DNA from: Polytrichum commune | Lineage: Eukaryota; Streptophyta; Polytrichopsida; Polytrichales; Polytrichaceae | NCBI GenBank assembly: GCA_950295325.1 | Contig: OX485809.1 | Coordinates: forward strand, 24,676,001 to 24,740,000 | DNA: 64,000 bases | Direction: 5' to 3' | Part shown: positions 44,900-54,972 of the stretch, piece by piece | Numbering within the stretch: position 1 is the first letter of the stretch | Layout of the letters: each line of letters begins with the position of its first letter | Made by a program: the position numbers and the translations under genes | Notes under the pieces: generated by a model | What the model was told of the DNA's origin: nothing | Database searches by the model: none | What the model saw: the letters and a program-made list of their open reading frames with translations, nothing else

Positions 44900-45528
44900 C
44901 TGGATCGGTTAGTTTTCTTAATCGGACACCTGTTTTTGGCTCTTAATCGGCGACGCAATCGCTTCGATTCGGTGGGTGAGTGATATATGGTGATTTAACC
45001 ATATGTATGGTGATTTAACCATTGCCAAGATGATGTTTGGATTAGTCGCCTTTGCAAAAGTCAAACTACACTCACCATCCTCCATAATTAGGAGTGTTAT
45101 CCACCGAGTTAAGATACGCTTGATTTTTGTGCTTGAGGTGGCCAAATTGAGAGGCAACATGTGCGTGTGAGGTGCTCACCAACTTGTATTGTGGATATTC
45201 TATAATGAAAAAACAATTCGACAACATTTTATCTTACATGTGACCACTCAAGAGACATGACACAACCAATATTGGCATTAAACTTGGTTTTCATTGGCAA
45301 ATGACCCATGTAGAATTTGTTAACGGTGTTGTCCACTTACACAACATTGAACAATAAAAGATTTCCCCCTTATAACACTACATTGGGTAGTATTGAATCA
45401 TTGATTCCAGAGCCTAGATCAACACCTTCCTCAACTCCAATTTCAACTTCTTTGATCATGATTTGCAACTGCTAACCTGCTCAAGCTTCTAATGCTTGGA
45501 TCCATTGGTTGGATGATTCCACACAGTT
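44900..45528 (+). repeat. Segmental duplication G, copy 2
   Basis: Second copy of 39175-39807. The exon-like part is frameshifted and there is a local duplication of ATGGTGATTTAACCAT near 44990-45020. The central block is strongly conserved compared with its flanks. Confidence 0.8.
45047..45119 (-). pseudogene. tRNA-like sequence, copy 2
   Basis: Counterpart of 39301-39373 in the second copy of duplication G, with CTCGGTGGATAACACTCC and GTAGTTTGACTTTTGC. The consensus of both copies is closer to a tRNA than either alone. Confidence 0.45.
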
Positions 45529-46534
45529 ACAAAGTTATGAAGTTATGAATTTCTAGGTAACATTATAAATTCAAGAGGTTATATAATTAGGTGTAACTAA
45601 GGGTTGGTTTAGACTACGGTGAAGAAGTGCACCGGACAAGAATTTTAGGAGAATGGAGTCCTTCACAAGCCGGGTTTACACTACAACCAAGACTTCTCTA
45701 ATGAAGAACTTCAAGCATGGATGACAAAATGACATGGCTGCCAATGTGGCAACAATTTTCGCTATTGGAGTTCTCTGGAGGTCAAGTTTCTTGGGCAACC
45801 TCAAACCCTTAGACAAGCAACTTGATTTCCAAAGAACTCCAACTTGAAACATTTTTTAAATTGTTTTCCCATCTTGGTCGCTATACCAACCATAATAACC
45901 TTTGTTTGAAATCTTGGCTGTAATTCTTGACCGACCAGTGCACTTCTTCACCATAGTCTAAACTGGCCCTACGTTAAGTTAATTCAACCTCAGGTTCTAG
46001 CCAGCTACTATTTATGGAGCAACTTGTCACTTTGAAACCTACCTATCCTCCTGCTATATTAAATGCAAGGTTTTCAATCTTGCTACTCATAAAAAATTTC
46101 ACCACAGAATTTCATGGGGTCAATATGAAGTGGGTACAGAGCTAAATGTGTCCATTTTAGGCCCACTTACGTAAGGTCACTGCATAAGTTCAGCGGTGAT
46201 CATTTGTATCAGATTAAATCATATTTTGTACTTGGGTTTGGGAACTTCAAAACTCACCCTACCTTGGATCGCATTTCGTACAGATCTACCTAAACAAAGA
46301 GCACTGAAAGTGTGATTCAACTTCAGATGTGAGATACAACCTGTGGAATGTTTAGATATGAGCCATTCATTATTCTTATCCTTCATTTCTACAATGTGAA
46401 ATATATTGATCCATTGGGTGTTTTGGAGTTCATCTGTAGTTTTGTTAAATGTGATCAAAGATCTGGAATATGGTTAATTACATCTCCAAGGTTATCAAAT
46501 ATGTCTTTGGTAAGCTTGAAACTCGAATTGGTGC
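45529..46534. other. Non-coding region, nothing recognised
   Basis: No supported gene. The words AAGAAGTGCACCGG near 45620 and CAGTGCACTTCTTCA near 45940 are inverted relative to each other with GTCTAAAC/GTTTAGAC-like neighbours, hinting at an element about 340 bp long with inverted ends. Confidence 0.35.
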
Positions 46535-46795
46535 CATAGCCATTTTCCTCATAACTTTTGGAGCTTACATGGACAGCTTACTCATTATCAAAGTGAAGAT
46601 TCTCTTTCTTTTTGAATGATTATGTAGGTTCCCTCGATTATGTTGACCATCCAACCTATGATAGTTAGCAAATTTTGAGCATGTAAACCTATCTCTTTCA
46701 AAGACATGATGCCTTTTTGGTGCCTGTTCTTAGATCCACACCTAACCACACACCATTAGAAAATAGGTGTCCTGTTAAGATAAGTAACCGAATTA
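46535..46795 (+). repeat. Interspersed repeat family F, copy
   Basis: Begins TTTTGGAGCT and ends in TAGATCCACACCTAACCACAC plus a GGTGTCCTGTTAA tail; matches the copies at 47100 and 48945. Non-coding. Confidence 0.65.
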
Positions 46796-47099
46796 GGCCT
46801 CTTGTCCTATAATGACATGCACTTATTTCTTTCTACTGCAGAAATAAGCCAATGTGCACAATGTGCTGATATCAAAGTCTGTCAAATGTCAAGAACCAAA
46901 CATCTCCACCAAGAAAATTTCCAGAGTTTTTTAGATTTGTGTTCTCTTTGTGGAAACTTTTGGATCTAAGTGACAAATGCAATTGCGTCAATGCAAATTA
47001 AGGTAGAAAGGTCTTAAATGGTTACTTTTTCCCACTAGCCCACTTCTCCTAGGATATGAAACACACACTTAGTACAAGAAGCTTAGCAAAACCCAAAAT

Positions 47100-47350
47100 G
47101 AGGTCATAGCCACTTCCTCATTATTTTTGGAGCTCACACGAATATCTTATTCATTATCAAAGTGAAGATTCTCATGATCATTACATGGTCACATGCGTCC
47201 CCCCCATTTGTATTGACTATTAGACCTAGAATTGTTATCATATTTTGAGCACGTACTCCAATCTCTTTTAAACACATGATGCCTTTTTGGTGCCTGCTCT
47301 TAGATTCACACCTAACCACACACCACTCAAATATAGGTGTCCAATAAAGA
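47100..47350 (+). repeat. Interspersed repeat family F, copy
   Basis: Same order of words as 46535-46795 (GGAGCTCACACGAATATC, GATGCCTTTTTGGTGCCTG). It lies just downstream of the exonuclease stop codon. Confidence 0.65.
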
Positions 47351-47446
47351 ATTGGGTAACCAAATTAGGCACGTCCACCTTAATGCACCAATTTGGCAGA
47401 GGAATCTATTCAAAAACAAAAACAAAACCTTTGGTAATTGGATTCA

Positions 47447-50400
47447 TCATGTGTCCTTCGATAGGTTTTCGCATTTAACTAATTCTTGATGGATCGCATA
47501 CGCAACCCATGCATCAAGACTCGCATACTCCACTTGAATCCGGTCCAAGTCACATTTTGCCCAGTTGCTCATAGTAACCCTCTTTGGTTTGTCCATGTCA
47601 AAATCGATGACCGCTTTGGCTAAGGTTTTGAGCCCCGCATTCTTGAGCTCCTGTTGGCCTCGAATTATGGATGCTAGATAACCGAGGTCGACTGCACCTT
47701 GAATCTTGAGGCCCCAGTCCTTTTCAAGCTTCTTGGCATCTCCAGAAATTCCGACTCCGTGCAACAATATTCTTGGGTCTTTCAGAAAATTAACAAGAGC
47801 CAACGGGATGGAGTCCAGGTACAGCATCTGGACAATCATACACTCTCTGTCCCCAGAGATCTGCACCAGTAAAACACCCTAATCGTTAATGACTGATTAA
47901 ATAACATCTCTGTAGGAGAACACTATTATACATATCTTATATTTGTGTTTCATACACTCTCTGTCCTCAGAGATCCGCACCACTAAAACAACCAGATGTT
48001 AACGACTGATAAAATGACATCTCTATAGGAGAACACTATTGTACATATCTTATATTTGTGTTTCATACACTCTCTGTCCCCGGAGATCTGCACCACTAAA
48101 ACAACCAGATGTTAACGACTGATAAAATGATGTCTCTGCAGGAGAACACTATTATACATTTCTTCTATTTGTGTTTCATACACTCTCTGTCCCCAGAGGT
48201 CTGCACCACTAAAACAACCAGATGTTAACGACTGATAAAATGACATCTTTGCAGGAGAACACTATTATACATATCTTATATTTGTGTTTCATACACTCTC
48301 TGTCCCCGGAGATCTGCACCACTAAAACTACCAGATGTTAACGACTGATAGAATGACATCTCTGTAGGAGAACACTATTATACATATCTTCTATTTGTGT
48401 TTCATACACTCTCTGTCCCCAGAGATCTGCACCACTAAAACAACCAGATGTTAATGACTGATAAAATGACATCTCTGCAGGAGAACACTATTATACATTT
48501 CTTATATTTGTGTTTCATACACTCTCTGTCCCCAGAGGTCTGCACCACTAAAACAACCAGATGTTAACGACTGATAAAATGACATCTTTGCAGGAGAACA
48601 CTATTATACATTTCTTATATTTGTGTTTTGCCCATAGTATTTCTAAGTGGTGTAAGGTAGATGGGTCTGAAATGTTTACTTTTTCCAACTAGCTCACTTT
48701 TCGTAGCCCATAACAAGCAATTAGTACCTAAATCGAGGTTGTAGCCACTTTCCTCATCATTTTTGGAGCTCATACGAATATCTTGTTCATTATCGAAGTA
48801 AAGATTCTCGTGCTCATTAAGTAATCATATAGGGCCCCTCCCCCAAATAAGTTGACTTTTGAGCCTAGAATGGTTATCATATATTGAGCATGTAGTTGAA
48901 TCTCTTCTAAACACATGATGCCCATAGGAAAATTGTTGTTGGTCTTCAGAGCTCGCATGATTGACTTATTCATTATTGAAGTGAAGATTCTCATGGTCAT
49001 CAAATGGTCATTTAGGTCCCCCCAATTATTTGACTATTGACCCTAGAGTGGTTAACATATTTTGAGCACAATATGCAATCTCTTTTATACACATGATGTC
49101 TTTTCGGTGTCCGTTCTTAGATCCACACCTAACCACACCCCACTCATTATGGGTGTCACACATTTTTTTAGGTGTTGGATTGACACCGATCTACATTATA
49201 CAAAGGTGAGATTCTCTTTGGTGATGGCTTTCAGTTGAACCTTGGTAGATGGGAGACGGCTTTGTCTGAAAATAGATAACAATGAAGTGTCAACTAAATG
49301 AGAGCTTGTGACTTGACTATGCTTGGCATTCACGCAATCAAGGACCTTGATTCTTGGATATATTCTTGCAGCTATAATAGAAAGATAATAATGTCTTTAC
49401 ACATTCTATCCATTGTTTGCACTACACAAGTAGAGTCTGGGTTTCCGCTCACCTAAGTCCAATAAATGCACATTCACCTCATCATTTGATTCAAACCATT
49501 TATATAAGTGAACATTTTAATATTCTCATACCTGAAAGATAAATCAGGAGCACACAGAAACAACCAAATGATGAATGCATTAGTGTTAATCCTTAAAGTC
49601 TCTCAAAAACTCATGTTTGGGTAGGTTGTTTCACCCCACTTTTGACGATTTATGATGTTTGAGGAGAGTTCAAGTGGTACTACTCAAAACATGCGATTTT
49701 GGTGAATTGAAGAGGAGGTATTCGACTTTGGCCCAGAGACAGTTATATAAAAATGAATTTCGTGTCAAACTTTTGAAAGCACCGTTACAGTGCAGTATGA
49801 ATTCAAGTATGAATATGGTACCTGCAGGAGGGCGACTTTGTGTTCGCTGCTGCCCTTCATGAAGTTGGGCCTCCACTCAACATCGAGACCAAAATCCTTG
49901 CCTTTCTGCCTCAATATCCATTCTTGCACAACCAGACCTTCTTTTGTGATCGTCACCGCTAATTGCTTCGCACCTGCAGTGACTTCTGACAGAATTGTCT
50001 TCTCCCCAGACCCCAGCTGCAGCCCTACTATGTCAGAGTTAGTCAAAAGGAACAATTATGCCTCAAGAGCAAATATACCAGCGTTGGATTGGTATCATCT
50101 TTTTTTCATACCATTCAGGTATCTATAATGAGGATTTCACATTTTTCTTATACCAGTAGGGTATGGGCATTTGACAATATTTTGGTTTTTGATACCATCC
50201 AAGAACCTTCATATCTAGGCAAAATCTCGCGAGTGTCAATATGGTCTGGAATGGTATTGACCCCAATAATAACTTGAGCATACAAAGATTCTCACCCCTT
50301 GACATACCCACTAAATATCATTATTTCACTGGTATTATAATTTTGATGCCCATGGGTAGGTTCTTTGATACCATTATTGATGTTGGTTATTGAAACCATG

Positions 50401-51450
50401 CAATCACCTATACACCAGATCAACACTGTAACATTCCTTCATATTCTATCTACCACGAAATTTGCAATTTCTTGGTGGCCATAGAACATATTAATATCTT
50501 CGCATTCACCCTCTCAATCAACAAGTATCAATACAACAAACTTGACCGTCCAGAAACTGCTACTGACTATCCTAAACCTGGATTCATCACAAGTGACAAA
50601 AGTGGCAGACCATTTTAAGCCTTAATCACTCATTTTTATTCATAGCTCTAACTGGCAATAAGAGCTTCTAAAGTGCATTCAAAGTCGCAACTCACCCGCA
50701 ACTCACACATAATAGACAATTCAGCAAGCCAAAATGTTCCATTCATGCCTTGAATTTTGTAACTCAAAATTAAATTGGCATCTTTTTAGATTCTTCACAC
50801 TCAAGTGGAGGCTTATGGTCCAATTCTGTCATTTACAGCAGTTTTCCATCTTACACTACTTGAAGCAGCCAGTTTCTGGATGGTCGAAGTATGGCATTGA
50901 CCTACTGAGCCTGAATTTGGAAGCAACAAAGGGGCAGACAATTTTAACCCTCAATCACTCATTTTTATTCAGACCCCTAGTTCGCAACAACAACAACAAC
51001 AACTGCTTCTGAACAGCATTCGAAGACGCATGCTACTGCACCCCATTACATATTACACAGTTCAGCAAGCCAAAATAATCCATCAATGCCTTAAATTTGT
51101 AGCTCTAAAATTTAATTGACGGCAATTTTGAGCCTTCACATTTAAGTGGAGGCTAGCTGTCCAATTTTGTGATTTACAGCAGAATATTTGCTCTGTACCT
51201 TGAACTGCTACTGAGTTGAAAGAATCCTCGACATACCACAACCACATGATCGAAGTTGAGGTAGGTCTAAATAGTGAAGAAGAAGAAAAAGAAGAAGAAA
51301 CAACCATACCTTGTCATCAATGAGTCTGTCTCCAGCCCTGATCTCGCGAATTTCGTCAGTAGCCTTCCGTTTCCTCCCTCGATTCCTCTTTTTCCTCTTC
51401 CGAAATTCACTTCCAGTGGCTTCGCCAGAGACTAAAGCGTGCACTTCCAT
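47447..51450 (-). CDS. WRN-like DEDDy 3'-5' exonuclease, three exons
   Basis: A DnaQ-fold 3'-5' exonuclease of the Werner exonuclease-like plant family, expected to degrade or trim nucleic acid 3' ends in the nucleus. Exon 1 is 51450-51310, exon 2 is 50016-49822 and exon 3 is 47860-47447, all phase 0, giving 249 aa. Exon 1 encodes a basic stretch (RKRKKRNRGRKRK) resembling a nuclear signal. Exon 2 carries Exo I (GLDVEW, with the D-x-E pair). Exon 3 carries the Exo II region (GVGISGDAKKLEKDW) and Exo III (YASLDAW, the Y-x3-D pattern of the DEDDy class). Exon-2 acceptor choice (CTGCAG at 50022-50017) is set by phase. Intron 1 contains a hAT-like MITE; intron 2 contains family B and F repeats and the 113-bp array. 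The substrate is not predictable from sequence. Confidence 0.87.
47838..48628. repeat. 113-bp tandem array, seven copies, spanning the exonuclease exon-3 acceptor
   Basis: The word CATACACTCTCTGTCC starts at 47838, 47951, 48064, 48177, 48290, 48403 and 48516, exactly 113 bp apart. The first unit contains the first 23 bases of exon 3 and its CAG acceptor. The other six lie in the intron and preserve a CAG acceptor and much of the exon start (minus-strand GTGCAG followed by AYCTC.GGGGACAGAGAG). Confidence 0.95.
48755..48930 (+). repeat. Interspersed repeat family F, partial copy
   Basis: Matches the first two-thirds of the family (GAGCTCATACGAATATCTTG to ACACATGATGCCC) and is cut at its 3' end by the next copy. 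Confidence 0.6.
48945..49165 (+). repeat. Interspersed repeat family F, copy
   Basis: Begins near GAGCTCGCATGATTG and ends near TAGATCCACACCTAACCACA. Tandem with the partial copy before it, within exonuclease intron 2. Confidence 0.65.
49588..49795. mobile_element. Half copy of foldback family B (exonuclease intron 2)
   Basis: Matches the left arm and loop of the 8022-8404 element (ACTCATGTTTGGGTAGG, TCAAGTGGTAC, CTTTTGAAAGCACCGTTA) and stops shortly before the exonuclease exon-2 donor at 49822. The right arm is missing. Confidence 0.6.
50079..50428. mobile_element. hAT-like MITE, copy 3 (exonuclease intron 1)
   Basis: About 350 bp, starting CAGCGTTGGATTGG and ending CAACACTG, in the same orientation as copies 1 and 2 and similar along its whole length. 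Flanks match at only 5 of 8 bases, so the target duplication has decayed or the ends are slightly misplaced. Confidence 0.72.
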
Positions 51451-51495
51451 GTCCTCTTCAAAGCTGCAAGTGTATATTTCTTCCCTGTTTACCGT

Positions 51496-51654
51496 ATGAA
51501 GCAGTCATGGCCATGGTTCATTCCTCGGAAACCTAACCCTAATCGACAATCAACACTCCCGCCATGTAAGAAGAGCAAGAATGAGACACCCCAACTCGTG
51601 AGGCCAACAATCATCGCCCAAAAATCACTGCTGGTGGCTCCGTGCAACATGAAG
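51496..51654 (+). CDS. Possible first exon of a divergent gene, truncated by later insertions
   Basis: An ATG 46 bp upstream of the exonuclease start, on the opposite strand, opens 53 codons (MKQSWPWFIPRKPNPNRQ at the start) ending at a strong AAG|GTAGGTAAG donor. No matching acceptor exon is seen before the retrotransposon region. It could equally be exonuclease 5' flank. I do not recognise the peptide. Confidence 0.3.
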
Positions 51655-51752
51655 GTAGGTAAGATAGGACATCTAATTCCAAAAGAGCAAGACTTGGATC
51701 AAATTTCCATCCAAGACATTATTAGTACCAAACAGAGCCCTACATTGGGTGC

Positions 51753-51905
51753 CCATGCCCACCCATGCCCATGGGTTTTGGGTGGGCATGGGTGGGCACG
51801 GGTGGGCATGGCTGCGATATTATTGGGCACGGGTGGGCATGGGTTCGTTATTATAATGGGTGGGCATGGGTTCGATATTATTGTTCATGGGTGAGCATGG
51901 GCTAA
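51753..51905 (+). repeat. GGGTGGGCAT minisatellite, G-quadruplex prone
   Basis: Repeats of about 10-20 bp built from GGGTGGGCAYGGG, with at least four G-runs within 30 bases, alternating with GATATTATTG spacers. It lies about 300-450 bp upstream of the exonuclease start on the opposite strand. Confidence 0.85.
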
Positions 51906-53228
51906 AGCAAAGCATATTGGAAGGGGTCATTGAATGAGCTCTCATTCAATGCTTTTGAGGGTAAGAGCACCGAATCACCTTCACCTAGTAAGGTGAGTCC
52001 ATCCTTCAAATGGAGGTCCCCGCAAGATGGAGATCCCCGATGCTTTAATTACTAAGGCGAAAGCAAAACTAAGGGAGCTTATGCGCTCGATTGGCACAAG
52101 GGAGGTTTTAGCTAATTTGGATCACGAGAAAGATGATGCACCGGCCCCACCACAAAAGAAGCGCCGTAATGATGACACGACATCTATGTACTATGAGTTT
52201 GAGGATGAGTGCGAGCCTAATTTTTGGCCAATTAGTTTAACTATAGACATATAGTTGAGTCTTGGATGAAGTTCTCCAAGCGGATGAAAATAGTTGAACT
52301 ATGGGCTAGGAAGTTGGTTATAACTATTAGCACGGCCATAGGTGGCCTTAGTCAGTTACGATAACTATCGTCTTCCCCCGCCAAGCTAAGAGGGTTGGTG
52401 AGGGAGAAGCAAGCAGACATTACTTTGATCATTTTTGAGCGCATTGTTTACCTGATAGTCTTGTCTCCTTTGATACAGATTGTGCGAGGACAATAATTAA
52501 CTATATTCTTTGGGTGATCACTGCAGTGATTGCGGGTTACCAATTTCCATGAAGGAACTTTGTTATTTGAATTTATGAGTTATGATGAATGGCCGAGAAG
52601 GGTTGAACTACTATCTATTTTTATTACTGGAATGCAAGAGTGAAGCATTGTTGAAGCTGCAATTGAATGAGAGTTGCAAGCAAGATTGTGTAATGTGAAC
52701 GAGCAAGAGTATGAATCAGAAGTGAGATTGAGAAACGTAATGTGAGGTAGAATTGCTAAGAAGAGTGTGTGAAATTATCGTCGATTGTTGAGATTGCAAT
52801 GGGCTAAATTCGAGAGTGAGAATGAGATTGCTTGAGTGTAAATTACAGAGAGCAATGCTAGATTGTGGGAGGAATTGAAGGATTTTAAAGTGTGAGAAGA
52901 ATTGAGAGTCTAAGAGAGAAATAATCAATCCATGAATGAAAGGGAGCACAAAGGAGAAAGATGAATAAATAATGAGGAAGTGATTGTTAATTGAGTAATC
53001 TGAGAGGAATGAAGAATCAGAGGGTGAAATCCAAAGTAAAAACTATGAGCGGAAAACAGGGAACGAGAAGATTGTTATGTGAGCGAACTATGATCAGAGC
53101 GCGGAGTTATCTTCTGTCTGAGAGAAATCGAGTGATTTAAATGTGAAGAGTGAGGAGTTACGCTGAACTATAATCATAGGATGTTAACCTAACGCAGAGG
53201 GTGAAGAAGTAGAACTATCATTGGGTGA
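51906..53228. other. Unassigned G/A-rich region 5' of the retrotransposon
   Basis: Contains a 75-codon frame at 52027-52254 (basic KKRR then YYEFEDE) that I cannot identify; it may be a remnant of another transposon protein. The rest is G/A-rich and non-coding, with a style (GAGAGAAAT, GTGAGAGG) like the sequence after 63165. Confidence 0.4.
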
Positions 53229-53663
53229 TGTCACGTGAGGTGACATCGGGGGCTAAGTTACGTCAATTTAGGAGTAAATGGACTCCATTAGGAGTCCATG
53301 TGTGTTGGGATGAGTAACGGACTCCATTGGGAGTCCTAGTTAGTTGTTCATCCACTTCATGGATGAACTCCACATAGGATTGGGGTTGTATGGAGAGGAA
53401 GGCCTCTTGACTTGCCATTGTTGTCAAGTCAAGTCTTGTGAGTGTGTTTTGAGAGAGAGAGAGAGAGCTTGTTGTTGCTTTCTCATGGCTATGGTGTAGT
53501 AAATTATGAGTAAAGCCTTTGCATTCTTTCTCCCTCACTTGCATTCTTGGATTCTCCCTTCGTGGAGTGAGAGATAGCTTGACTCTTGTGTGTGAATTTT
53601 AGAGTTTCTTAAGCTTTGTAAGGAGACATTTTAGTTTCTTAAGCTTGGAGAGAGAAACCCTCA
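53229..53663 (+). repeat. 5' LTR (unit B)
   Basis: 435 bp, TGTCACGTGAGG...ACCCTCA. Near the start it carries three short palindromes: GGACTCCATTAGGAGTCC, GGACTCCATTGGGAGTCC and TCATCCACTTCATGGATGA. A (GA)n run follows later. Compared with the 3' copy it lacks the 108-bp unit A in front. Confidence 0.88.
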
Positions 53664-54972
53664 TACTTGACAACAATGGCTCAAATTTTTCATTTTTTGG
53701 TTGTATTTCTGAGCTAGAATGGCCCAATATTGAGAGCAAATGAGTGATACAAGTGTTTGAAAGCTTAGTTTGTCATTTCTTGCAACCCTCAAGAAGATTT
53801 TGAGAGAAATCTTCCCATTTTTCTTTTGTTGTCTCTTTGTGTTTTCTTCAAGTGTTGATGGTTGAATCTTGAGATTCCATTTGGTCTCAAGATTCTCAAG
53901 TCACATCATTCTTGCTTGCAATTTGTAAAAGCAAAGTTTAATTTTTTTTTAAATTTACAAACAAACACAAACCAAACTTAAAATCCGAATTATTATTATT
54001 ATTATTATTTTTTGGAGCTCCGGAGCTCCACGGACACTCTTGGAGCTCTTGGAGCTCCTGGAGCTCCAATTCTGAACCCCGGGGGCGGCAAAATCCCGGG
54101 CCGGGGGCGGGCGGGCGGCAGCCTGGCCCCCCCTTTATTTCAAGGTAAGCCTTGTGAGATTAAGTTAGTTAATTAATTACTTAATTAGGTTAGTTTGCTA
54201 ACTAATTAGGTTAGTTAATTAGGTTAATTAAGTTAGTTCACTTAATTAGTTAATTAGGTTGGTTAATTAAGTTAGTTAATTAAATTAGGTTAGCTTAATT
54301 AGGTTATGTTCAGTTTAAGTTAATTAAGTTAGGTTGAGTTAAATTAAATTAATTAAGTTAATTCATTTAAGTTAATTATGTTAATTATGTTTATTTTGTT
54401 TTTGTTATTTTGTTATTTTTGTTATTTTGTTTTGTTTAATTAAAACAATTATTTTATTTTATTTTATTTTTCACATTTTTACTTTCACCTTTCAAACTTG
54501 GCATCCAATTCTCACAAACTTTGAGGTTCGAATTTGGGGGCATACTAGCTCCGATTGGAGTGAAATTTGAGCCTATCTTGTGTGAAATTTGCCAAGGAAT
54601 CCAATGGTCTAATTGGATTGTTGATTGGAATTCAAAATCATTGCTGAAATTATTAATTTCAACGCTAATTTTTGTTTTTGGGAGCAAATTAACTCCGATT
54701 GGAGTGAAATTTGAGCCTAATTTGTGTGAAATCTTCCTAGGAGTCCATTGGTGCACTTAGTTTGATGATTGGAGTCCATAATCACCTTGGAAATGAGCAT
54801 TTTCAACGCTGATTTTTAATTTTAATTACCAATCTCAAACCTTTGCACAATTTTGGAATTCTGGAGGCATATACATTTGGCATTTGGCAAGGGATTGCCA
54901 TTTAGATAGCCCGCAACAGGTGCAGGTTGCCATTACCTTGTAGATAGTTGCAGGTACTCAAGTGATTATTTT
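53664..54972 (+). other. Retrotransposon leader between 5' LTR and Gag
   Basis: 1.3 kb without coding signal. It contains clustered GGAGCTCC palindromes (54014-54068), a very GC-rich block (54075-54133) in AT-rich surroundings, a TTAATTAGGTTAG-like array (54145-54385) and a 144-bp unit present twice (about 54520-54808, CTCCGATTGGAGTGAAATTT at 54549 and 54693). A packaging or primer-site role is possible but not shown. Confidence 0.6.

Noticed and set aside
47838-48628. Regular repeats suggesting a CRISPR array
   Set aside because: The 113-bp units are tandem without unique spacers, in a eukaryotic intron; it is a minisatellite-like duplication.
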